Position numbers and translations under genes: made by a program
Assembly: GCA_014523695.1 (NCBI GenBank)
Contig: JAATVS010000440.1
Coordinates: 1-5,165 of the forward strand
Direction of reading: 5' to 3'
Length of the DNA stretch: 5,165 nt
Source: Nitrososphaerales archaeon TH5895
GTDB taxonomy: Archaea > Thermoproteota > Nitrososphaeria > Nitrososphaerales > Nitrososphaeraceae
Shown: positions 1 through 5,165 of the stretch, piece by piece
How positions within the stretch are numbered: the first letter of the stretch is position 1
How the letters are laid out: each line of letters begins with the position of its first letter
The notes under the pieces: generated by a model
What the model was told of the DNA's origin: nothing
What the model saw: only the letters and a program-made list of their open reading frames with translations
Databases searched by the model: none

Positions 1-660
1 ATTGAGATAGAAAACCATGATCTTGCGGCCTGTGCTAGAGATCATGTAATTAATCTTACTGAGTGTGACTTCTTTTTAGTGACAGGAGTATCAAATAGAG
101 GTAACATAACTGAAATAGACTTCTCCGTAGGACTCCAAGCCAGGGAAGTTGCCACACACGCATTACAGAAGTTACTAAACATATGCAAAGCAACAGGTGC
201 CAATATTAACAGTGTTGAGAATACTGTAAAAAAGATTAAGAACCAGAATGACAAGTTATTGGGAGATTTAAAGAATTACAGTAGAAAGAGTCTCGATAGT
301 TTACAACCATACATCTTTGATAGCAATAAAGCAACCTTATTCCACGGTATCTTTAATGACTTGATTGATTCAGAAATCCGCGCATTTGCAGATATGAGGA
401 TAGCTAATAGTAATACGATCGTAATTATCGCTAACGCACCCAATGATGACGGTAATAATAATAGTCCTGTATCCGAACCTACCGCAACAATTGTCGTTGC
501 GGCAAATGAATCATTAAAAGCCATTGATTGTAATAAAATAGTTAAGGAAATAGTCGGAAGAGGTGGGGGAAAGCCTCATTTTGCTACTGGTTTGATCAAA
601 AAGAACGAGATGGCGGATATTGTTAGTACTATTATCGCTTTAGTAAAGAAGAAGTTATGA
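1..660 (+). CDS. Alanyl-tRNA synthetase-family protein (AlaRS or AlaX-L type), C-terminal part, 5' end outside window
   Basis: The frame is open from base 1 to the TGA at 658-660 and gives 219 residues, so the start lies upstream. Residues 7-15 read DLAACARDH and align with the DVxACGGTH motif that closes the AlaRS/AlaX editing domain; the Cys11 and His15 zinc ligands are kept, but the usual GGT between them is ARD. Residues 30-46 resemble the 'GveRIeFvaG..A' segment that follows. A charged, probably coiled helical stretch covers about residues 52-95. The end is a DHHA1 (C-Ala) domain with GRGGGKPHFATG at 186-197, a weakened form of the family's glycine-rich motif. Canonical family members use the editing site to hydrolyse mischarged Ser- or Gly-tRNA(Ala), and C-Ala helps bind tRNA and oligomerise. 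Whether this is full AlaRS or the shorter stand-alone editor AlaX-L cannot be settled because the N-terminus is missing. The unusual motif makes a paralog more likely than the housekeeping enzyme, which is an inference. Confidence 0.8.
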   Translation: MEIENHDLAACARDHVINLTECDFFLVTGVSNRGNITEIDFSVGLQAREVATHALQKLLNICKATGANINSVENTVKKIKNQNDKLLGDLKNYSRKSLDSLQPYIFDSNKATLFHGIFNDLIDSEIRAFADMRIANSNTIVIIANAPNDDGNNNSPVSEPTATIVVAANESLKAIDCNKIVKEIVGRGGGKPHFATGLIKKNEMADIVSTIIALVKKKL

Positions 661-1261
661 GCCTTTGCATTATTTATCATTACAGTAGTAACATTGGAAT
701 ATCTGAAGGAAAAAGTGCTGGGGAGCAGGAGTAGACCGAGACGAGTCACGAGCAGACATGCTGCTAGAGGTACGACGATTGGGAGGCCTATAACCCTAAC
801 ATTAATTAGAAATATTCATAACAAATCAAAACTAGAAGACTAACGAATTGAATGATAAAAAAGAATAGCCATAAAATTGAACTAGAATGTGATTCAAAGG
901 GATCAATGCCCCCCCTCTTTTATGGTATCTGCGACTATGGTATGCATAGTAATCGAACCTAAATGATATGTGAGCTGCATACGTTCCATAAAACAGAAAA
1001 CGGTTAGAGGTACTGCAAGCTGTAGTAACAGTGCTTTATTTTAACCTAATAGACCAAAATAGGTGTTTAAGGCTTAGGCTATTTTTCTTGGTATTTTTTT
1101 GGGGATAGATGGATGAGACTTCGGATAATCTATTGGTATTGATTACGGGGTATTTCTTTATCTTTATATCTATCCGTTAGTCTGGAAATTTAGGATAAAT
1201 TTCGACAGGCTTAGTCGCAACTAGGATGTACTTTATTGACGAGACGAAAATTGAATGCGAC
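661..1261. other. Long non-coding gap with GC-rich island and repeats
   Basis: No frame on either strand gives a convincing protein between the AlaRS-family stop and the promoter at 1262. The gap is AT-rich except for 717-789, which is about 60% GC (44 of 73 bases counted by hand). It also holds a C7 run at 909-915, small hairpins at 751-765, 934-950 and 1011-1027, oligo-T tracts at 1082-1086 and 1094-1100, a perfect inverted repeat at 1185-1203, and repeated TGCGACTA 8-mers. No tRNA cloverleaf, RNase P core or SRP signature could be built. It may hold a small RNA gene and regulatory sites, but nothing in it can be named. Confidence 0.6.
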
Positions 1262-1263
1262 TA
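930..1263. repeat. Three copies of 8-mer TGCGACTA (two direct, one inverted)
   Basis: TGCGACTA occurs at 930-937 and 1256-1263, both extending to TGCGACTAT. Its reverse complement TAGTCGCA is at 1212-1219. The last two form an inverted repeat with 8-bp arms and a 36-bp spacer. The right arm overlaps the first bases of the TATA-like box of the downstream membrane-protein gene, a position typical for archaeal repressor sites. A regulatory role is inference. Confidence 0.5.
1185..1203. repeat. Perfect inverted repeat GAAATTT-N5-AAATTTC
   Basis: The 7-bp arms at 1185-1191 and 1197-1203 flank a 5-bp spacer (AGGAT). The site is about 60 bp upstream of the TATA-like box at 1262. Symmetry and spacing fit a binding site for a dimeric regulator, but an AT-rich repeat of this size can also arise by chance. 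Confidence 0.4.
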
Positions 1264-1269
1264 TATAAA
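1262..1269 (+). promoter_or_regulatory. TATA box of the DUF308/HdeD-like gene
   Basis: TATATAAA matches the archaeal TATA consensus. Its centre is about 26 bp before position 1292, which would put the transcript start within about 5 nt of the TTG start at 1297, giving a nearly leaderless mRNA. This supports 1297 as the true start, since an in-frame stop at 1270-1272 excludes anything further upstream and there is no ATG or GTG between. Confidence 0.6.
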
Positions 1270-1296
1270 TAGGCTAAACCATTAGATCAATTAGTA

Positions 1297-1907
1297 TTGC
1301 TCAAATACGAATCACCCAATTGGTTTCGTACTGTACAAATCGGATCTGGAATAGTTTCACTCATACTATCTTCTCTGGTATTGTATTTAGGATTTCCTAC
1401 TCTTTCGGCTGACGTAATAGTGACTGTACTTTCAGTTGCACTGTTATCCATTGGAATCGAGAGAATTTTGTTAGGTCTGTTGGTATTTAGGAGTGCATTA
1501 GATCCTACCCATAGTAGTACTAAAAAAAGTTTATTCCAGATTTGGCGCTTGGAGTGCTGGCCTTAATATTTGCTTTCATAGCTCTCATATCCCCAGCGAC
1601 CGTAATGAGAATACCTGAAGTATTGTTATCTATTTCAATAAGTGTCATGTTTAACGGCTTTGGGAGGCTATTTCAAGGTGCTTTGGCAAAAAGTCAGGGA
1701 AAGTTATTCCGATTGGTGAGCTTGGGACTAGGTGCTCTTAGTGTAGGGGCAGCGATCTTCGTCAGTAACTCGCACATCTTTGGAATTGTTTTTCCTATTC
1801 ACGTCCTGTTAGTGGTTCTATTAATTCACGGATTAGCTATGACTCTTTTCGGGATTTTTGGAAAGGTTTCGCTAGAACAAATTCTTGGGAAGAGAGAAAT
1901 GAAATGA
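1297..1907 (+). pseudogene. DUF308/HdeD-type six-helix membrane protein, interrupted by a -1 frame change at an A7 tract
   Basis: Two adjoining frames encode one protein. The first starts at TTG 1297 and, if read through, ends at 1566. The second becomes open after a TAA at 1521-1523 and runs to the TGA at 1905-1907. They meet at seven A's (1522-1528); adding one A, or slipping -1 on AAA AAG, gives a continuous product of about 203 residues. It would hold six hydrophobic helices in three pairs: about residues 14-33 and 38-64 from the first frame, then segments encoded near 1542-1600, 1620-1680, 1710-1765 and 1785-1860. A short soluble linker (RSALDPTHSSTKK) precedes the break. Paired helices, length and an N-terminal WFR before helix 1 fit the HdeD/DUF308 family of small integral membrane proteins, whose member HdeD is linked to acid resistance in E. 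coli; the function here is unknown. The break may be a sequencing indel, a real mutation or programmed slippage. The internal TTG at 1542 lies in helix 3 and is an unlikely independent start. Confidence 0.7.
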
Positions 1908-2093
1908 AATAATACATCGTCATCGAAATCGATAGAAACATAACACCCACAAAAAACTTTAGACAGATATTCAACAACTGGGCTACAAGTAGGACTTTAA
2001 TTTGAATCTGAATTTGCATGCCAAAAGTTATTCTTTAGTTCAATCTGACGTCTGACAGAAAACCGCGTAAATGAAATGCGCTATGAAAGATAC

Positions 2094-2100
2094 TTAAATA
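2094..2100 (+). promoter_or_regulatory. TATA box of the cytochrome P450 gene
   Basis: TTAAATA preceded by a purine-rich GAAAGA (2085-2090, BRE-like) is centred 24 bp before the ATG at 2121. In archaea this spacing puts the transcript start at or beside that ATG, giving a leaderless mRNA. No comparable box precedes the earlier in-frame ATG at 2076, and this box would lie inside the coding region if that start were used. Confidence 0.55.
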
Positions 2101-2120
2101 CAAGACGCATCAATTCAAAA

Positions 2121-3521
2121 ATGATGCAAAAATCGAGCTTGGAGTTCCCGCCAGGACCATCTTCACATATCCCTGGAAAGATTGTACGAAGTTTCGTTAA
2201 AGATCCTATTAATACCCTCTCAAAAATTGCTGATGAATATGGGGATCTATCTCATTTCAAGTTAGGTCGCCTGCATGTGTACCTGATCAATAATCCAGAT
2301 TACATAGAAAAGATTTTGATCTACGATCATAGTAATTTTAGTAAAGGTCCACGTCTTCAATCTGCGAAGCGATTACTTGGTGAAGGTCTAGTTACGAGTG
2401 AAGGAGAATTCCATAAAAGCCAAAGAAAGCTGATCCAGCCATTATTCCTTCCAAAAAAGATATCTTCGTATGGAGCGATAATGACTGATCGGGCTCTACG
2501 TATGATTCAGGAATGGAAAAATGGCTCAGTAGTAAATATCCATTCCGAACTCATGAAGGTTACATTATCAATAATTTGTAAATCGGTTATGGACTATGAT
2601 ATGGAATCTAAACAGGCAAGAGATTTTGGGAATGCGTTCTCCATTACGAAAAAGTATGCTAGTAGACTGCAACACCCTCTAGGCCAAATCTTGGACCGTG
2701 TTCCTATTCTCCCTAAAGTCGCACAAGCAAAGGGCGCAGGAAAGACGCTTAATACCATAGTTTATGGATTAATATCTGAAAGGAGAAAAGTAATAGAGAA
2801 GGGAACAAACGATAAATCCTTTTCAGGAGCGGATTTGCTCTCCAAGCTCATAAAGGTCCAAGCCGACGATGGCAGCATAATGACAGACAAACAATTACGT
2901 GACGAAATAATAACGATACTGATCGCCGGCCATGAAACCACATCAAATGCTCTAACTTGGACGTACTATCTCCTCTCTCAGAATCCTCAGATTGAGAGAA
3001 GGGTTTTTGAAGAAATAGATTCAGTATTAGGTGGAAATAGCGAAGAGTACAAACAACTTTCAATTGCCGATTTGCCTAAATTGAATTATGTTGAAAAAGT
3101 GTTTAGAGAAGCTATGCGGTTGTATCCTCCAGTATGGACTATGGGAAGGTTCGTACAAAATGATTATACATTAGGAGGATATACGATTCCAAAGGGTTCT
3201 TCGTTGATGTTCAGTCAATATGTGATGCACCATAATACAAAGTACTATGATAATCCAGAATCATTCGATCCTGATAGATGGACTGAAGAGTTTAAGATGC
3301 ATCTGCCTAGGTTCAGCTATTTTCCGTTTGGAGGAGGGATTAGAGGATGTGTTGGGGAACCATTTGCATGGCAAGAGGGAATTCTCTTAATAGCTACAAT
3401 ATCAAGTTATTGGAGCATGCGACTTGCACCCAATCAAAGCGTTAAGCTTCAACCCGGCATAACACTTAATCCAAAGAACGGGATCAAAATGAAGCTGAAG
3501 TCTAGACAGAGATCATCGTAA
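2121..3521 (+). CDS. Cytochrome P450 monooxygenase
   Basis: This is a complete soluble P450 of 466 residues, a usual length for the family. A FPPGP hinge lies at residues 9-13 with no membrane anchor before it. The C-helix reads HKSQRKLIQPLF (98-109), the HxxxR form common in bacterial P450s. The I-helix oxygen-activation motif is AGHETTS (269-275), the K-helix ExxR is EAMR (330-333), the PERF-type segment is FDPDRW (382-387), and the heme loop is FGGGIRGCVG (403-412) with Cys410 as the thiolate ligand. All signature residues are present, so it should bind heme and carry out NAD(P)H-dependent monooxygenation, with electrons from a separate ferredoxin or reductase not found in this window. The substrate cannot be inferred. 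The start at 2121 is chosen because the TATA box sits 24 bp upstream and residues before it resemble no P450 segment; the alternative ATG at 2076 would add 15 residues. A T-rich stretch follows the stop. The archaeal setting with a bacterial-type P450 suggests acquisition by transfer, which is an inference. Confidence 0.95.
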   Translation: MMQKSSLEFPPGPSSHIPGKIVRSFVKDPINTLSKIADEYGDLSHFKLGRLHVYLINNPDYIEKILIYDHSNFSKGPRLQSAKRLLGEGLVTSEGEFHKSQRKLIQPLFLPKKISSYGAIMTDRALRMIQEWKNGSVVNIHSELMKVTLSIICKSVMDYDMESKQARDFGNAFSITKKYASRLQHPLGQILDRVPILPKVAQAKGAGKTLNTIVYGLISERRKVIEKGTNDKSFSGADLLSKLIKVQADDGSIMTDKQLRDEIITILIAGHETTSNALTWTYYLLSQNPQIERRVFEEIDSVLGGNSEEYKQLSIADLPKLNYVEKVFREAMRLYPPVWTMGRFVQNDYTLGGYTIPKGSSLMFSQYVMHHNTKYYDNPESFDPDRWTEEFKMHLPRFSYFPFGGGIRGCVGEPFAWQEGILLIATISSYWSMRLAPNQSVKLQPGITLNPKNGIKMKLKSRQRSS

Positions 3522-3558
3522 TTTTTGAACACATATTTTGGCTCTTAATCTTTCTTCT
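3522..3558 (+). terminator. T-rich termination region after the P450 gene
   Basis: T5 follows the stop codon directly (3522-3526), then TTTT at 3536-3539 and pyrimidine-rich sequence to 3558. Archaeal RNA polymerase can terminate on such oligo-T tracts without a hairpin. The call rests only on composition and position. Confidence 0.35.
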
Positions 3559-3785
3559 GGAAAAATCAGTTTGATAAACTTGTACATGTTAATGAATCTG
3601 ACAGAGGGGATACTACTAATAGGGATAGTTCAACGGACTTTTTCAACCTCAAGAATAATCATCATGCATCACTTGCGAAAAGGCCTTTCTTTGCGAATCC
3701 AGATAACTAAATGAGTATACGATACTTTCTCTAAGATTCTATGCCTAATCTGATTGAGTCTGTCCAACATCCTCCGACATAAACA
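3559..3785. other. Non-coding gap between P450 and SDR genes
   Basis: No convincing protein or RNA gene is seen on either strand. The only structure noted is a perfect 10-bp palindrome AAAGGCCTTT (3679-3688) flanked by direct copies of TTGCGAA (3673-3679 and 3691-3697, 18 bp apart). This lies about 100 bp upstream of the SDR promoter and may be a regulatory site or chance. Confidence 0.5.
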
Positions 3786-3793
3786 CATAAATA
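3786..3793 (+). promoter_or_regulatory. TATA box of the SDR gene
   Basis: CATAAATA is centred 35 bp before the ATG at 3825, predicting a transcript start near 3815 and a leader of only about 10 nt. No Shine-Dalgarno motif is visible before the ATG, in keeping with a short-leader archaeal transcript. Confidence 0.5.
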
Positions 3794-3824
3794 GTTACTA
3801 ATTTGGGATAATCAACTGTAATTT

Positions 3825-4607
3825 ATGAATAAAAAAGTTGGAGTTGTAACAGGGTCTAGCAAGGGAATCGGAAAAGCCATAGCTATCACATTTGCAAAGT
3901 CCGGGGAATATTTGGCAGTGGTCACAAATGCTAGAAAGCTGCAAGAGGCTCAAACAGTGTCCGATGAAATCAGAACTTTAGGCTGCAATTCTATTCCGAT
4001 AGAAGCTGATATCTCCAAAGAGGAGGATTGTATTCGATTAATTGAAGAGACAATCAAGAACTATAACAGGATAGATGTTTTGGTCAATAACGCAGGTGTA
4101 CAGCAGGACATACCGCTCGAAGAAACTACAGTGGATTTATGGCAAAAAATCTTGGCGGTGGATCTTACAGGTCCTTTCATATGCTGTAGAGAAGCTGTAA
4201 AACATATGGAGAAACAACAGGATCCAACCGGAGGTTGTATCATAAATATAACCTCCGTACATCAATTGATACCCAAACCGCACTACATTCCATACGCAAC
4301 TTCCAAAGCAGGAGTTGAAATGATGACAAAGACCCTTGCATCCGAGCTTGCAAAATCCAACATAAGAGCAAATGCAGTCGCCCCAGGAGCCATAGAAACT
4401 CCAATGAACATCCTGCTTGATGAAAATGAAATTGCACGGCATAAAACATTGATGCAAATACCGATGGGAAGGATCGGTAGGGCAGAAGAAGTGGCAAATG
4501 CAGTAGAGTTTCTGGCTTCAGACAAAGCAAGTTATATTACTGGTACGACACTTTATGTTGATGGTGGCATGACTCTCTATCCGAGTTTTCAATATTCTGT
4601 TCATTAA
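3825..4607 (+). CDS. Short-chain dehydrogenase/reductase, glucose 1-dehydrogenase-like
   Basis: This is a complete classical SDR of 260 residues. The Rossmann cofactor motif TGSSKGIG is at 9-16, Asp62 follows beta-3, NNAG is at 88-91, Ser144 lies in ITSVHQ, and the catalytic YxxxK is Tyr157-Lys161. The C-terminal region, DGGMTLYPSFQ at 246-256, closely matches Bacillus-type glucose 1-dehydrogenase, as do SVHQ and IPMGRIG; this rests on remembered family sequence, not a search. Such enzymes oxidise glucose or related sugars to the lactone with NAD(P)+, but close relatives act on other alcohols and ketones, so the substrate is uncertain. Arg37-Lys38 after beta-2, with no acidic residue there, favours NADP(H) or dual use (inference). 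The helix-4 position that usually carries the fourth catalytic residue Asn is Asp113 (VDLTG). The gene has its own TATA-like box and lies 303 bp after the P450 gene, so it is probably transcribed alone. Confidence 0.93.
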   Translation: MNKKVGVVTGSSKGIGKAIAITFAKSGEYLAVVTNARKLQEAQTVSDEIRTLGCNSIPIEADISKEEDCIRLIEETIKNYNRIDVLVNNAGVQQDIPLEETTVDLWQKILAVDLTGPFICCREAVKHMEKQQDPTGGCIINITSVHQLIPKPHYIPYATSKAGVEMMTKTLASELAKSNIRANAVAPGAIETPMNILLDENEIARHKTLMQIPMGRIGRAEEVANAVEFLASDKASYITGTTLYVDGGMTLYPSFQYSVH

Positions 4608-4930
4608 CTGACAAAAATAAAATTGTGCTGTTAAGATTTCTGATATAGATATAGCTGGAATTTGTTTCAATGGATTGAAGATCTTGTGAATAACAAGGGT
4701 AACGCCCGTATCATTTGATATTAACAAAAACTATCCGCACGTCTACTTTATCAGCATTAAATAGGTAGACTAGCAACAACCAAACAAACGTCCCGATATG
4801 CGTGATAAAGAATTGCAATCAATCTCGGAATTGCAACAGTACTGTACTGCATTTGGTAACATGTTACTTGTCAATAATAATCTCAAATATATTGGATGAT
4901 ACTAATCTTATTCTTTTCATATTGCCCACT
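4608..4930. other. Non-coding region between convergent SDR gene and transporter remnant
   Basis: No recognisable gene is seen on either strand. Structure is limited to an imperfect hairpin (GTCTAC 4741-4746 with GTAGAC 4765-4770), a TATA-like TTAAATA within 4755-4765, a 9-bp direct repeat GAATTGCAA (4810-4818 and 4828-4836), and a palindrome at 4837-4849. If the transporter at 4931-5164 was once full length, this region should hold its remaining two thirds on the minus strand, but no such coding frame survives. Confidence 0.55.
4837..4849. repeat. 13-bp palindrome CAGTAC-T-GTACTG
   Basis: The perfect 6-bp arms flank a single central T, directly after the second GAATTGCAA repeat. It could be a regulator site or a tiny hairpin. 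No gene start lies close enough on either strand to assign it with confidence. Confidence 0.35.
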
Positions 4931-5164
4931 TTATTGACCTAAAGCACCTATTACGATGAAGAATAGGGCTGATAATAACCAGCTTTTCCAGAACTGTCTA
5001 TTTTTAAACTGAGGAATCTGGTAGTCTTTTCTTTCGGATAGACGATAAATGGTATGAATCAAGATATAGTGAGCGGATACTAGCAATAGACCTGCGATGA
5101 AGAAGCGCATTCCAAATGAAGCTAGGGGTTGAACCTCATCAACGATAATCTTGATCGCGATAAA
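4931..5164 (-). pseudogene. EamA/DMT-superfamily transporter, truncated N-terminal fragment, 5' end outside window
   Basis: The minus strand is open from the window edge to a TAA (complement of 4931-4933) and gives 77 residues. It begins FIAIKIIVDEVQPLASFGMR and continues FFIAGLLLVSA. This matches the start of EamA-family inner-membrane transporters such as YedA, where helix 1 ends in 'iaIk.ave..PP' and helix 2 begins 'RF..AgllL'. A charged loop (RLSERKDYQIPQFKNRQFWK) and the third helix (WLLSALFFIVIGALGQ) follow, then the frame stops. Full members have about 290-300 residues and ten helices; about 25 N-terminal residues lie beyond the window, and the C-terminal two thirds are absent. One base shift would add IKWAI, resembling the family's 'lltWAiq', but a TGA then follows at once, so more than one lesion is needed. 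The likely state is a decayed gene; a functional mini-protein is possible but unsupported. Confidence 0.65.
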
Positions 5165-5165
5165 G

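Noticed and set aside
42..254. Minus-strand open frame opposite the AlaRS-family gene
   Set aside because: It is antisense to a frame with clear AlaRS/AlaX motifs and resembles no known protein.
929..960. Possible tRNA T-arm on the minus strand (GGTTCGATT, complement of 951-959)
   Set aside because: The flanking bases do not form a T-stem and no acceptor stem or anticodon arm can be built.
1056..1100. Inverted repeat AAAATAG/CTATTTT (1056-1062, 1079-1085) followed by oligo-T tracts as a rho-independent-style terminator
   Set aside because: The stem is AT-rich with a 16-nt loop, and it lies about 400 bp after the nearest upstream gene. Without evidence of a transcript it is not annotated as a terminator.
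1837..2019. Minus-strand 60-residue open frame after the DUF308 gene
   Set aside because: It overlaps the C-terminal coding part of the membrane protein, has no promoter-like box and matches no family I recognise.
2043..2058. TCTGAC direct repeat around a GACGTC palindrome upstream of the P450 gene
   Set aside because: It is only two six-base copies and could easily be chance; there is no further support.
4061..4530. Several minus-strand open frames opposite the SDR gene
   Set aside because: They overlap each other and the SDR gene, whose motifs are unambiguous, and their translations are rich in Cys, Phe and His as expected for shadow frames.
2121..4607. P450 and SDR genes as one operon or biosynthetic cluster
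   Set aside because: They are separated by 303 bp, a T-rich tract follows the P450 stop, and the SDR gene has its own TATA-like box, so same-strand proximity is not enough.
4518..4727. Minus-strand 69-residue open frame over the SDR 3' end
   Set aside because: It is partly antisense to the SDR gene and shows no domain or hydrophobic pattern of note.

Overview
The window looks archaeal, most likely from a soil-type ammonia-oxidising thaumarchaeon (class Nitrososphaeria, perhaps Nitrosocosmicus-like). The grounds are low GC, long AT-rich gaps between genes (about 70% coding), TATA-like boxes about 24-35 bp before start codons with no Shine-Dalgarno motif, and a bacterial-style cytochrome P450 next to a glucose-dehydrogenase-like SDR. 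The assignment is an inference from style and gene content; no marker gene proves it.

Layout, left to right. (1) Positions 1-660 hold the C-terminal 219 residues of an alanyl-tRNA synthetase-family protein, AlaRS or AlaX-L type. It has the zinc-binding end of the editing domain and a DHHA1 domain, and it is cut by the window edge. (2) Positions 661-1296 have no recognisable protein gene. They contain a 73-nt GC-rich island, several inverted repeats, and three copies of the 8-mer TGCGACTA, one touching the TATA box of the next gene. (3) Positions 1297-1907 encode a six-helix DUF308/HdeD-type membrane protein, split by a frame change at an A7 tract. (4) Positions 2121-3521 encode a complete soluble cytochrome P450 with its own TATA box. 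(5) Positions 3522-3824 are a non-coding gap ending in a promoter. (6) Positions 3825-4607 encode a complete SDR oxidoreductase close to glucose 1-dehydrogenase. (7) Positions 4608-4930 are non-coding, with a 13-bp palindrome. (8) Positions 4931-5164, minus strand, hold the N-terminal third of an EamA/DMT-family transporter that stops after about three helices and is probably a gene remnant.

The genes do not form an obvious pathway. The P450 and the SDR are both oxidoreductases on the same strand, but they are 303 bp apart with separate promoter-like elements, so co-transcription is unlikely. No P450 redox partner (ferredoxin or reductase) is in the window. I found no CRISPR array, transposase, integrase, tRNA, rRNA or defence system. 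The points most worth a second look are the A7 frameshift, the atypical AlaRS/AlaX zinc motif, the truncated transporter, the TGCGACTA repeats and the GC island.
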